Of a DNA stretch of 64,000 bases, positions 27,003-35,953 are shown in pieces (positions within the stretch are counted from its first letter, which is position 1; every line of letters begins with the position of its first letter). The DNA is from Occallatibacter savannae (GTDB taxonomy: Bacteria; Acidobacteriota; Terriglobia; Terriglobales; Acidobacteriaceae), in assembly GCF_003131205.1 (NCBI RefSeq), contig NZ_QFFY01000007.1:186001-250000 (forward strand). Direction: 5' to 3'. Under the pieces are notes generated by a model. It did no database searches and had not been told where the DNA came from. It was given only the letters and a program-made list of their open reading frames with translations. Position numbers and translations under genes: made by a program.

Positions 27003-27770
27003 ATGGCTATTCTGACTGTTATCGCCGATGACGAACTGCTCGCCCGCCAGAAGCTCCGTCAACTGCTTCGCGCCGAAGCTGACATCGATATTGCCGGTGA
27101 AGCTTCTTCAGCGCGGGAAGTATACGAGTTGGTCCAGGAAGCCTCTCCCCAGCTTCTCTTCCTGGACGTGCGCATGCCAGGCATGGATGGGCTCGACGTG
27201 ATCGCAGACCTGTCTATGCGCGACGCGGTGAAACTACCTCGCGTCATTCTCACCACCGCCTATGATCAGTACGCCCTGCGCGCATTCGAATTGAATGCGA
27301 CCGACTACCTGCTCAAGCCGTTCACTGCAGAGCGGCTTCATGCCGCAGTCGAGCGGGCCCGCGACGAGATCAAGCTCTCAGACCATCAGCCTGATCGTGT
27401 CGATGGCAAAGACGGCCAAGTCGGTACCTACACAGCTCGCATCGTTTTCAAATCGCGCGGTCGGATTCTATTCTTACCCGTCGCAGACATTCGCTGGATC
27501 AGTGCGGAAGAAAACTACGTTCGCATCTGCACCGGCACGGAAACACACCTTCTGCGTGAAACCATGACTTCTCTTGAACAGCGACTAGATCCCAACCTGT
27601 TCCTTCGAGTCCATCGTTCTGCGATCGTGAATCTTCGCTATGTCAAAGAGGTGCGCAGTGAGTCTCGCGGCGACTTCATGGTCCACCTCACCAACGGCCA
27701 GAAACTCGCGATGAGCCGCAGTTATCGCGCCCGCATTGGCGAATTGCTGAGTCGCAGCTACTCGTCGTAG
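27003..27770 (+). CDS. LytTR-family response regulator
   Basis: A 255-residue two-domain regulator. The receiver occupies residues 3-120 with ADDE at 8-11, phosphoacceptor D55 (FLDVRMPG), T/A switch positions TTAYDQ and K105 (LLKPF). After a linker, the LytTR DNA-binding domain spans about 148-250 (VADIRWISAEENYVRI, RETMTSLEQRL, FLRVHRSAIVNLRYV, MSRSYRARI). Such regulators bind direct repeats and are normally driven by a LytS/AlgZ-type kinase, which is not in the window. It reads in the same direction as Oar gene 3, with a 379-bp spacer and a hairpin between them. Confidence 0.92.
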   Translation: MAILTVIADDELLARQKLRQLLRAEADIDIAGEASSAREVYELVQEASPQLLFLDVRMPGMDGLDVIADLSMRDAVKLPRVILTTAYDQYALRAFELNATDYLLKPFTAERLHAAVERARDEIKLSDHQPDRVDGKDGQVGTYTARIVFKSRGRILFLPVADIRWISAEENYVRICTGTETHLLRETMTSLEQRLDPNLFLRVHRSAIVNLRYVKEVRSESRGDFMVHLTNGQKLAMSRSYRARIGELLSRSYSS

Positions 27771-27826
27771 CTCACGGACAATCTACCCGCCGCCCTTGCC
27801 CGGCGCTACACACCTATGCGGGATAC

Positions 27827-27849
27827 CGTGCCTTTCGTTCAGGCACGGC
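27827..27849 (+). terminator. Hairpin after the LytTR gene
   Basis: CCGTGCCT (27827-27834), loop ttcgttc, AGGCACGG (27842-27849), 57 bp past the LytTR stop. No clean T-tract follows, so termination is only likely from position. The remaining spacer to 28149 shows no gene. Confidence 0.4.
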
Positions 27850-28149
27850 GCTTGGCCTTGCCGAATCACTCAGGTTCGAGCTCGCCCTGCCTCCCAATCT
27901 CAAACTCAAGACTCCCGCTTAGCGATCGAGCGTAGATGGCTGCTGCTCCAAGCAGTCGCGCATTTCATCCTGCGAAACTTCGCCTTCGTCACAATCCAGA
28001 AACCGAACAATTGGATGCGTGGTCAAATCGGATGACTTGGTGCAGCAGAGGCTTCCCCGCAAGTAGATGCACGCGCACCATCGTTAGCAGGTTTCGCTTT
28101 CTTGTACGGCTGCGACTCGATGCAACTGTACATATTCGAGGAGGTCCAC

Positions 28150-31100
28150 ATGAAGTTCCGAGCCATCAGGGCCGCGCTGTTTCTGTGCGTGGCACTCGCA
28201 CTCATCGCCCCCACTTTGTTTGCGCAGGTAACGACCGCTGCCATGCACGGGACCGTCGTGGACCCGGCTGGCGCCGTCATTCCAGATGCCGAGATCACTG
28301 CGCTCAACACCAGCACCGGCATCAGCAGCAGAACCAAAACCGATAGCAGCGGCTATTTCAAATTCAACCAGCTTCAAATCGGCGGCCCCTATACCGTCAC
28401 GGTCGAAGCTCCAGGCTTCTCCAGCTACGTCGCAAAAGAGATCCGCTTGAGCGTGAACGACGACCGCGAAGTACCGGCAAGACTCACCGTCGGATCAACT
28501 GCTCAAACCGTTGAGGTGAGCGTTGCAAGTGCACAGGTCGACACCGCCGAGACCCAGCTCAAAACGGACATCCTCTCCGACACCATCACACAGATGCCGC
28601 TGCTTGGCCGGGATGCTACGACGCTTCAGAAATCGGCCCCCGGCGTCGTTGAAGCGGCCGATCGCTTCGGCGGTTTCTCCGCTAACGGAGCGCAGATCGA
28701 GCAGAATAGCTATCTGCTCGACGGCGCGGACGTCAACGACTCTGCCATTCAGACCGAGGGGCTTGCGGTGAATCCTGATGCGGTCGGCGAGTTGGCGATC
28801 GTCACAAGCACCATCAACCCCGAATACAGCCGCAACTCCGGTGCGATCGTAAATCAGGCTCTCAAGACCGGCACCAATTCCTTTCACGGGAACGGCTTCG
28901 AGTTCTACCGCGACACTTTCCTCAACACGCGCAGCTACTTCGATCCTGTAGGCTCAAAGCCGCCCATTCACCAGCACGTTTATGGCGGAACACTCGGCGG
29001 GCCGATCTTCAGGAACAAGCTATTCTTCTTCACTGCCTACCAGGGAGCAAAGAGCGGACTTGCTGTAACCGCTCAGACCCCAGTGTTTTCGAATGCTCAG
29101 CGCGCTGGAGATTTTAGCGCTGATATCAACTCCATTACAGACCTTCCCAATGCACAGAGCACCGGTGCCGGACTGAACGGGCTCTCGGGCAACCCGATGC
29201 CGTTTGCGCTCGCCGGCTGCGCTGCCGGAACTCCGTGGAATGCGTGCCCGGGTCTTTCGACGGCGAATGTCCCGACCTCGTCATGGAATTCAATCGCAAG
29301 TTCCCTCTTCACAAAGTATGTTCCTGCGCCAAACTCTGGCACGTTGTACAGCTTCGCCAATGGCGGCAGCACGAAGAGTGATCAGGGAATTATCCGCCTC
29401 GACTATCACCTCACCGCGAACGACTCTCTGTGGTCCTCGGTGCTCTTCCAGTCAACCCCGTTTTCAAGCGACCTGCCCTTTGGCGGTTCAACGCTTCCGG
29501 GATTCGCAATGACAAATGCGGAGCACTTCAAAATCTTCAACGCTGACTACACGCACATCTTCAACCCGCACATGATCAACGAACTCCGCGGCGGCTACTT
29601 CCGCTTCAACTATGCTGCCGTTGAGCCCGCGCAGATTATGCAGCCCAGTTCTGCCGGTTTCAATATCACGCCGCAGTCGGCCGGTGCGGGCCTGCCCGTA
29701 ATCGCAGTGCTGGGCTATTTCAACCTCGGCTTCAGCTATGAGGGTCCTCAACCGAGGCTCGATTCCAATCTCCTCGGTCAGGATGTGTTCACTCTTGTCC
29801 ACGGAAACCACAGCATGAAGTTCGGTGGAACCTTTGAACAGTTTGGTGTCGACAACCCCTACAACGCCGACAACGACGGAATCTTCAACATCGACGCGAG
29901 TGGACCATTCTCCTCGGGCGATCCGGCTATAGACTTCGCCGTCGGCATCCCCGGAACGTACACTCAGACCTCCGGCAGTCAAATTGCGGCTACATCACGC
30001 GAGTATTATGCCTTCGCCCAGGACAGCTGGAAGATGACTCCTGACTTCAACATGAATTACGGAATCTCCTGGGATGCGGAAACCCCTTGGGCCAATCACC
30101 AGTTCGGCGGAATCGCGATCACCTGCTGGCAGAACTCCAACGCGGAATCCAAAGTCTTCCCGGGAGGCCCTCCGGGGCTTCTCTACCCCGGAGATCCAGG
30201 CTGCACGAATTACGGCTCTGCCACTGTGAAATGGAATCACTTCGGCCCTCGCCTCGGCTTCGTTTGGTCTCCAGGCGCCGGCCCCTCCACGCTCGTCGGC
30301 AACTCCGGCGGCCACGCGCTCGCCATCCGCGCTGGATTCGGTATGTATTTCAACCGGGACCAGGAAGAAGAAGCTCTTCAAAACCTCTCTTCTCCGCCGT
30401 TCCTCTTTTCATCGCGCGGCGCTGCAGACGTGGGAGGAAGCCCTTCCCTTGCCGATCCTTTTACCGACATCGCCGGCAGACCCGGTGCATCGATCACGAA
30501 CCCCTTCCCGTATCAGCGGCCCGGGCCCGGAGCTTCGCTCGATTGGGCTGACAACTACTTCGCGCTAGACCTCAGCCAGCCGGGGAAGAACTACCTGCCC
30601 TCCTACTCGTACAACTTCAACTTGAACGTCCAGCGAGCAATCGGCAGCAAGATGGTTGCGCAAGTCGGATACGTCGGCTCGCTCGGCCGCAAGCTGGCCC
30701 GCACTTACGAGGGCGACCCGATCACTCCCCTGGGCCACGCCGCATGTATTGCGGATGCGGCCTGCAGATCGGTCATCGCCCAGCTTCATCTGTTCTACCC
30801 TCAATACACCGCCCAGCCGGCAGTCACCCCAAGTGGCTTTCCGTGGTATCTGAGCGTCGCACAGCAAGGGTCAACGGGCGCATCAAGCTACCACTCTCTT
30901 CAGGCAAGCTTGCAGCAGCAGGTCTCGCATGGGCTTTACTTCACCCTTGCCTACACCTATTCGCACGCTCTCGACAACTCTTCGGGTTACGAGTCGTCGT
31001 ATGGCAACGGGACGCCGAACGGTATCGGCTCGCTCAACGGCCGCGGTGTTAACTTCGTACCGGGTTTTGAGCACTTGAACTACGGCAACTCCGACTACGA

Positions 31101-31707
31101 CGCTCGTCACCGTTTCGTCGCCCTCTACACCTACGAGATCCCAGTCCTCGCATCCATGCGCGACAAATTCATCGTGAATGAACTCTTGGGCAAGTGGCAT
31201 ATTGCCGGAACCACTGCACTGCAGACCGGCTTCCCTGTCACCATCTCCCAATCCGGCTCCTACCGGTCCGGTTGGTGCGATGCTTACACCTACTACGGCT
31301 GTGGTGACACACCAAACCTCAGCAACTTCCACCTGAAGAAAATGGATCCGCGCAACGCAGCCACGAATCACCAGTACTTTGACACGTCAAACTTTTCGCC
31401 CGAGCCGGTCGGGACGTTCGGAAACGTGGGTCGGAACTTCTTCAATGGTCCCGGCTATAACTACACCAATCTCCAGGTCTACAAAGACATTCCGCTGGTG
31501 AAGGACGGACGAGTGTATCTGCAGGTCCGCCTCGAGTCCTACAACGTCTTCAATCACGCCAACTTTGCTGAGCCTGACGGAAACTTCAACGACAAGCAAA
31601 CATTTGGAACTATTCAGAACGTGATACAGCCGGCAAACTTCGGTGTCTCTTCGGGCGATCCTCAACCCGGGCGTGCCACCCAGCTCTCCGGCAAGATTTA
31701 CTTCTAG
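28150..31707 (+). CDS. Oar-like TonB-dependent outer-membrane transporter 3
   Basis: An 1185-residue outer-membrane protein. The ATG at 28150 follows gaggaggtccac, and a signal peptide (to about residue 26, ending TLFAQ) comes next. The carboxypeptidase-regulatory-like domain starts HGTVVDPAGAVIPDAEI, the plug has SYLLDGADVNDSAI, and the barrel ends KIYF with the C-terminal Phe. Length and order match the two copies upstream. Whether the preceding LytTR regulator controls it is unknown but plausible from orientation. A GC-rich hairpin terminator follows the stop. Confidence 0.9.
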   Translation: MKFRAIRAALFLCVALALIAPTLFAQVTTAAMHGTVVDPAGAVIPDAEITALNTSTGISSRTKTDSSGYFKFNQLQIGGPYTVTVEAPGFSSYVAKEIRLSVNDDREVPARLTVGSTAQTVEVSVASAQVDTAETQLKTDILSDTITQMPLLGRDATTLQKSAPGVVEAADRFGGFSANGAQIEQNSYLLDGADVNDSAIQTEGLAVNPDAVGELAIVTSTINPEYSRNSGAIVNQALKTGTNSFHGNGFEFYRDTFLNTRSYFDPVGSKPPIHQHVYGGTLGGPIFRNKLFFFTAYQGAKSGLAVTAQTPVFSNAQRAGDFSADINSITDLPNAQSTGAGLNGLSGNPMPFALAGCAAGTPWNACPGLSTANVPTSSWNSIASSLFTKYVPAPNSGTLYSFANGGSTKSDQGIIRLDYHLTANDSLWSSVLFQSTPFSSDLPFGGSTLPGFAMTNAEHFKIFNADYTHIFNPHMINELRGGYFRFNYAAVEPAQIMQPSSAGFNITPQSAGAGLPVIAVLGYFNLGFSYEGPQPRLDSNLLGQDVFTLVHGNHSMKFGGTFEQFGVDNPYNADNDGIFNIDASGPFSSGDPAIDFAVGIPGTYTQTSGSQIAATSREYYAFAQDSWKMTPDFNMNYGISWDAETPWANHQFGGIAITCWQNSNAESKVFPGGPPGLLYPGDPGCTNYGSATVKWNHFGPRLGFVWSPGAGPSTLVGNSGGHALAIRAGFGMYFNRDQEEEALQNLSSPPFLFSSRGAADVGGSPSLADPFTDIAGRPGASITNPFPYQRPGPGASLDWADNYFALDLSQPGKNYLPSYSYNFNLNVQRAIGSKMVAQVGYVGSLGRKLARTYEGDPITPLGHAACIADAACRSVIAQLHLFYPQYTAQPAVTPSGFPWYLSVAQQGSTGASSYHSLQASLQQQVSHGLYFTLAYTYSHALDNSSGYESSYGNGTPNGIGSLNGRGVNFVPGFEHLNYGNSDYDARHRFVALYTYEIPVLASMRDKFIVNELLGKWHIAGTTALQTGFPVTISQSGSYRSGWCDAYTYYGCGDTPNLSNFHLKKMDPRNAATNHQYFDTSNFSPEPVGTFGNVGRNFFNGPGYNYTNLQVYKDIPLVKDGRVYLQVRLESYNVFNHANFAEPDGNFNDKQTFGTIQNVIQPANFGVSSGDPQPGRATQLSGKIYF

Positions 31708-31729
31708 ATCCGTTGCAGACCGGATCCCG

Positions 31730-31758
31730 GCGGCGCAAATCCCCTCGATTTGCGCCGC
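31730..31758 (+). terminator. Hairpin terminator after Oar gene 3
   Basis: A perfect 12-bp stem (31730-31741 with 31747-31758, arms GCGGCGCAAATC and GATTTGCGCCGC) with a 5-nt loop, followed by ttccttgtt. It lies 22 bp after the stop codon. Confidence 0.7.
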
Positions 31759-31878
31759 TTCCTTGTTATACGCACCCACTCCTGCTGGAACAGCGCATCA
31801 CGCGGCCGCAGTCTTCCCTGCTGGGGTCCCCACTTCCCGGGCCACCTCGCACCTGGTTAAACTCGAGCGCTCGCCTGT

Positions 31879-33336
31879 TCAGAAAGGAGCCCCGTCCCGA
31901 ATCCACTGTAAGATCACCCAGTATTCCGGTGTTGCTCCCGCCGGAGGATTGGGGCTGGCGAACGGCGGATTGCTGCCGCAGTGAGTGTTCAAAATATGCG
32001 AGGGATAGGTCAGTAGATAGCTGTTGGCTGGTTGCACCGCATTCACAATGTTCCCCAGCCCCTTGACGCTTTGGTAGGTCACCGAAGGTGGATCGTCCAG
32101 GTAGAGATGGACGTTCCCTCCGTTCTGCCGACTATGGCACGCAGCACATTGAAGCCTGGTGAAGATCGGGTATACGTCCTGCATGTAAGAGAGCATCGGC
32201 CGAACAGATCCGGTGTAATCGGTGTACGCTCCATACCCGGAGCTGTTGTGCGCGCGTATGCGAAATCGATAAGTGTCAAAGTTAGGCGCTTGGCAGGCTG
32301 CCGGTGTATCTGGGCACGCTCTGGCTTGCAGCCGGTAAGTAGTGTTCGGAGCCGCGATTGTGGATGTGGTAGTCGCCGTTCCGCTCGGCGCCGTTAGATT
32401 CACTTCAAGATCATACGAGTCCACTGCATCGCCGCCATTGTTTGCTGGGGCCGCCCACGAGATCGTGAGTGCACCTGCCGAAGGCACGATCGTAGGTGCT
32501 GTCATCTGCAACGCGCCGTTGGTAACTGGAGTAGTGGTTTGAGAACCGGTTGCACTCGACGAATTAGCAGTTCCTGAGGTTGATGATCCCTGTGGACTCG
32601 TCGAGGAAGAAGAGCTACTCAGGGTCAGGTGTGTTGGTGAGGCGACCGGGAGCGTGACTGTGGGCGGTGTTCCGCTCGTTGCCCTCGTAAAGTGCCAGGT
32701 ACAGTTTGCAGTCTGGGGAGAACCTCCCGGTCGCTCGGGGATCGAGCTTCCCCCTATCGCTGTGGTTCCCGTGCCCGCAATGTTCCCGCCAGGGGCTGCA
32801 ACCTCGATCGCTGGCATCGTCCATTCGCCTACTGCGGATTGTGTACTCGATTGCGCTGGCGTTGCACCGGGCAGCGACACCTGGCGAGTGATCGTCACGG
32901 CCTTTGCCGCCGACAATTGCGAGTGGTACGACTTGATCACAAGCGCGCCGTTCACGCGAACGAACATGGCAAGAGGAGCACTGAGAGGCGTCGCGTTCGA
33001 CTTCCAATCAGACGCTGTGAACTGGGCATTCACCGTGCGCTGACCCGAGCCACTTGAGGTAACGATCCACGTTGCGGGGTAGACGGCGATGCTGCCAGAC
33101 ATCTTGGGTGCTTCGCCCGTCAGCCGCCACGTCTGCGTCTCCTGGTGCGTGTAGCCCGGCATCTGCATGGAAAGGGTGCACTGCACCTCGCCGAACCATA
33201 GTGCGTCCGCTGTCTGCGCTTGCGAGCATGATACGAAGCCAATTCCAACAGTCAACGAGAGGACCGCTATCCGTAAGCCTTTAGAGGCAGGCGAGCGGCC
33301 GTTACGATCGCGCTTTCTTTTTTGGACCGACAACAT
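31879..33336 (-). CDS. Secreted protein with fibronectin-III-like and C-terminal cytochrome-c-like domains
   Basis: A 485-residue exported protein. The ATG at 33336 has gggaggt 7 nt upstream; a basic N-terminus precedes a signal segment ending SCSQAQ (a lipoprotein-type Cys is possible). Residues ~40-215 are an unknown beta-rich domain, 215-270 a Ser/Thr/Gly-rich linker, about 275-370 a fibronectin type III-like domain (LTISWAAPANNGGDAVDSYDLEV), and the C-terminus a single-haem domain with CAACHSRQ and the late LQWIRDGAPF typical of planctomycete-type cytochromes. Last gene of a four-gene secreted-protein operon. The haem and FnIII pairing suggests surface-attached redox function, which is inference. 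Confidence 0.72.
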   Translation of the reverse strand: MLSVQKRKRDRNGRSPASKGLRIAVLSLTVGIGFVSCSQAQTADALWFGEVQCTLSMQMPGYTHQETQTWRLTGEAPKMSGSIAVYPATWIVTSSGSGQRTVNAQFTASDWKSNATPLSAPLAMFVRVNGALVIKSYHSQLSAAKAVTITRQVSLPGATPAQSSTQSAVGEWTMPAIEVAAPGGNIAGTGTTAIGGSSIPERPGGSPQTANCTWHFTRATSGTPPTVTLPVASPTHLTLSSSSSSTSPQGSSTSGTANSSSATGSQTTTPVTNGALQMTAPTIVPSAGALTISWAAPANNGGDAVDSYDLEVNLTAPSGTATTTSTIAAPNTTYRLQARACPDTPAACQAPNFDTYRFRIRAHNSSGYGAYTDYTGSVRPMLSYMQDVYPIFTRLQCAACHSRQNGGNVHLYLDDPPSVTYQSVKGLGNIVNAVQPANSYLLTYPSHILNTHCGSNPPFASPNPPAGATPEYWVILQWIRDGAPF

Positions 33337-33393
33337 GATTCCCACCTCCCGCCTCTCATTCCCTGTGCTGCGGCTGCGCCTCTTTCATCCTGA

Positions 33394-34263
33394 TTACTCC
33401 GGCAATCGAAAATCGTAGATTCGCCCTGTAGCCGCGCCACCCGTGCCGCTTCTGTTGTCCGTCCCATTCAACTGCTGCCCTGTTGCCATGAAAAAGGCAA
33501 ATTCACCTGGGCTCAGATCCTGCTGCAGAGTTACCTTGTAAGTCCTGATTCCCACGTGCTCCGCTTCAAATGGAATCTCCTTATCCGTCTTCAGGCCGGC
33601 CTTTCCGCCACCGAACTTCCCTGCCATCGTCCCCACCTGGAACTCCCGGCGATCGCCCTTCTTGTTGAGCTTCAACAGCACGTAATCGGAGGAACTGGAA
33701 CCGTCTGGAACGTAGAAGTAAAACACTGGCCGGCGATCGCGAATAATGTGATTGGAATTCGGGCCTTTCAGCGTTGCGTCCCAGTGCATTCCGCGAAATC
33801 CATAGCTGAACATGCTGCCTGCCTTGCCTCCGACTTTGGCATTGGCCAGCATCTGCCCCTCGATCAGAACGAAGCGGCTCTGGTCCTTCCAGTACACGCC
33901 GACTTCCGGCGGAGGCAGATTGGGATCGATCGTCATCGCCGTCGCCTGCGTAATCACGGTCGCTTGCGCGGGCGTCGGATTGATCATCACGCGAATCACG
34001 GGGTCCGGAACGTTCCCGTCTTTAAGAGCTTTCAAACCCTCAACGCTGGTGTCGAACCGAACCGAGGATGGATCGGCCTCGCTGATTGCGCGGATCTTCG
34101 AGACGATAACGTCCTCGGCGAGGTTCATGCGCACGAGGCTGATTACGTCTTCGTTCGTGAACCTCTTGTGGACCGAGGCAATCTCCTGAGCGCACGTCGG
34201 CAGCACCAGCGCTGCGACGAAGAGCAACCACCATGCGCGACAAATATTCCTTCGAACTCTCAC
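33394..34263 (-). CDS. Secreted protein, unknown (289 aa)
   Basis: Start GTG at 34263, chosen for the ggaggt 7 nt upstream; an open frame continues to 34350 inside the preceding gene. The signal peptide is about 26 residues (AWWLLFVAALVLPTCAQ). An early helical stretch, HKRFTNEDVISLVRMNLAEDVIVSKI, resembles the short repeats seen near the N-termini of many acidobacterial secreted proteins. The rest is beta-rich (VYFYVPDGSSSSDYVLLKL-like). I do not recognise a named family. Only 1 bp separates it from the stop of the gene before it, so translation is likely coupled. Confidence 0.72.
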   Translation of the reverse strand: MRVRRNICRAWWLLFVAALVLPTCAQEIASVHKRFTNEDVISLVRMNLAEDVIVSKIRAISEADPSSVRFDTSVEGLKALKDGNVPDPVIRVMINPTPAQATVITQATAMTIDPNLPPPEVGVYWKDQSRFVLIEGQMLANAKVGGKAGSMFSYGFRGMHWDATLKGPNSNHIIRDRRPVFYFYVPDGSSSSDYVLLKLNKKGDRREFQVGTMAGKFGGGKAGLKTDKEIPFEAEHVGIRTYKVTLQQDLSPGEFAFFMATGQQLNGTDNRSGTGGAATGRIYDFRLPE

Positions 34264-34264
34264 G

Positions 34265-35920
34265 CTAGAGACCTCCCTTTTTTGAACTGCCGGATCGGTT
34301 CGTCGTTCCGGAGCGGGCCAGGTTAACCGTTGTGGTCTCGACATGCACACCTTTGTGCGAGCGGCCCTGTTCTGTTTTCTGATACGTATATGAGGCTTGG
34401 ATATGATTAGGATCCTGCAAGTTTCCGGACAGAGGACCGCTCAAACCAATCGTGGGCATTCCAAGATCGCGATCGTAGGTCTTGCATCCGTACACACGCT
34501 GGCATGAAATCGTGTGCGACTTCCCGATAGGTCCCCAAGGCGCCTTCGGTCTTCCATCAGCAGTCGTCGATGGCCCAACGGATATTCCGTAGGTACCTCG
34601 TTCTTCGTTGATCTGAACAGAAAGGGAGGCTGGAAACTCTCCATCCCCAATCTCCTCACTGTCGTCGCTATAGTCGATCCTCGGGCTCGATTTCGCCACT
34701 GGCTGCCAACTCTTCAGGTGGCCCTTGTTGTCCACGTGGCCTCGATATGAGGCCACGCCATTCTCCACCGTAACGGTCACGCTGACATGCGAGGAATAAG
34801 ACCATTCCTGAATACCGGGCGACCCGCCATCATCGCCTGTAAAACTCATCTCGTAGGTGATCTGTCCGCTCCAGTCAGTGCCAAGCCCCGTATGCCACTC
34901 CCCCACGGCAGCCCCGGCTCTGGAAAGAGCGCCCAGTGAAAACCCCGCGCGTGCAACCTTCTGCTTCGGAGCCGTATATACGAACTTCAACGGCGACGAT
35001 GTGCTGGTCGCCCCTTGCGTCGGAGTTATCCCGCTCCCGTTAAAAGCATTTGCTTCGATGACGCGGGCATTTACGATCTCACCGCCCTTGGTCTTTACCA
35101 CCGCCTTTACATCTGCGGTCGCTCCCAGTGGCGGCTGCAGCGTAAAGCTCGGTGGATCGAATGCAACCACCACACACTGCCCGGCTCGAACCGCTTGACC
35201 CCCTGGGCCGGTTTCCCCGCCGTACCACTTCATCTGTGCGATTGAGAAGTACACTCCCGCCCAGTAAGCGAGCGCCATACCTGAGCTGAACGCGTCCGAA
35301 TAATGCCCCACCGTGGGATCGCCACCGGAAAATGCCCCGAAGCTCGGAGCATTCATATTCGGCATGACCACGATTGGTATCGCGATATGCTGCTCGATGT
35401 TACTCGGTGGTGAATTGGTGATCGCCCCACTCTTGTCGCGGAATTTGCCCGTTTGCGTGTATGTGTAATCGAACTGCCCGTCGACTGGCCCATGCAGCAG
35501 AGCATCATCACCGACCTGTCCCTTGTATTGTCCTCTGGTGCCCATCTCGATGTGCATCGAGGTGGTGCCACTTTCCTGAGCATTGGTGTAGTCGACTGAC
35601 ATCGAGAACACCCCTTCTCCCTCCGTGCTTCCATCGGCGTGTGGGCATGTTCTTATCTGGTTTCCTAGCGTGAACTTCGTGACGATCCGCTTGCCCGCGG
35701 TTGCCGCTGTGTTCCCGACCGCAGTTTCCACCGCCGTGTCGGTCCGCCCCTCGTACCCGGACGGGGCCGCTTGACTGCTGTCGCTCTTGCTGATCTCATA
35801 GCCGTCTCCCGGCCCCGGTATTGCGATCGGGCTCTGTGCAGCGCAACAGATTGCCCCAACCCAGGCGAAACAAAAAGCGCCGATCGCAAACCTGCGGAGT
35901 GTCTTGCTTGATCCATGCAT
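34265..35920 (-). CDS. Secreted hypothetical protein (551 aa)
   Basis: A 551-residue protein with a signal peptide of about 28 residues (FAIGAFCFAWVGAICCAAQ). The mature part is Ser/Thr/Gly-rich and beta-predicted. The VTVENGVASYRGHVDNKGHLKSW region repeats an antiparallel pattern, and several Cys could pair (CPHADG, GQCVVV, CQRVYGC). No family recognised. Second gene of the operon, 33 bp after the 548-residue gene, and followed by a gene starting 1 bp beyond its stop. Confidence 0.7.
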   Translation of the reverse strand: MHGSSKTLRRFAIGAFCFAWVGAICCAAQSPIAIPGPGDGYEISKSDSSQAAPSGYEGRTDTAVETAVGNTAATAGKRIVTKFTLGNQIRTCPHADGSTEGEGVFSMSVDYTNAQESGTTSMHIEMGTRGQYKGQVGDDALLHGPVDGQFDYTYTQTGKFRDKSGAITNSPPSNIEQHIAIPIVVMPNMNAPSFGAFSGGDPTVGHYSDAFSSGMALAYWAGVYFSIAQMKWYGGETGPGGQAVRAGQCVVVAFDPPSFTLQPPLGATADVKAVVKTKGGEIVNARVIEANAFNGSGITPTQGATSTSSPLKFVYTAPKQKVARAGFSLGALSRAGAAVGEWHTGLGTDWSGQITYEMSFTGDDGGSPGIQEWSYSSHVSVTVTVENGVASYRGHVDNKGHLKSWQPVAKSSPRIDYSDDSEEIGDGEFPASLSVQINEERGTYGISVGPSTTADGRPKAPWGPIGKSHTISCQRVYGCKTYDRDLGMPTIGLSGPLSGNLQDPNHIQASYTYQKTEQGRSHKGVHVETTTVNLARSGTTNRSGSSKKGGL

Positions 35921-35953
35921 CGAGACGTCCTCGCTCCAGCCCGTTTGTGCTCG

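Noticed and set aside
26568..27062. 164-codon minus-strand open frame in the 680-bp spacer
   Set aside because: It overlaps the start of the LytTR gene antisense, has no family features and no ribosome binding site.
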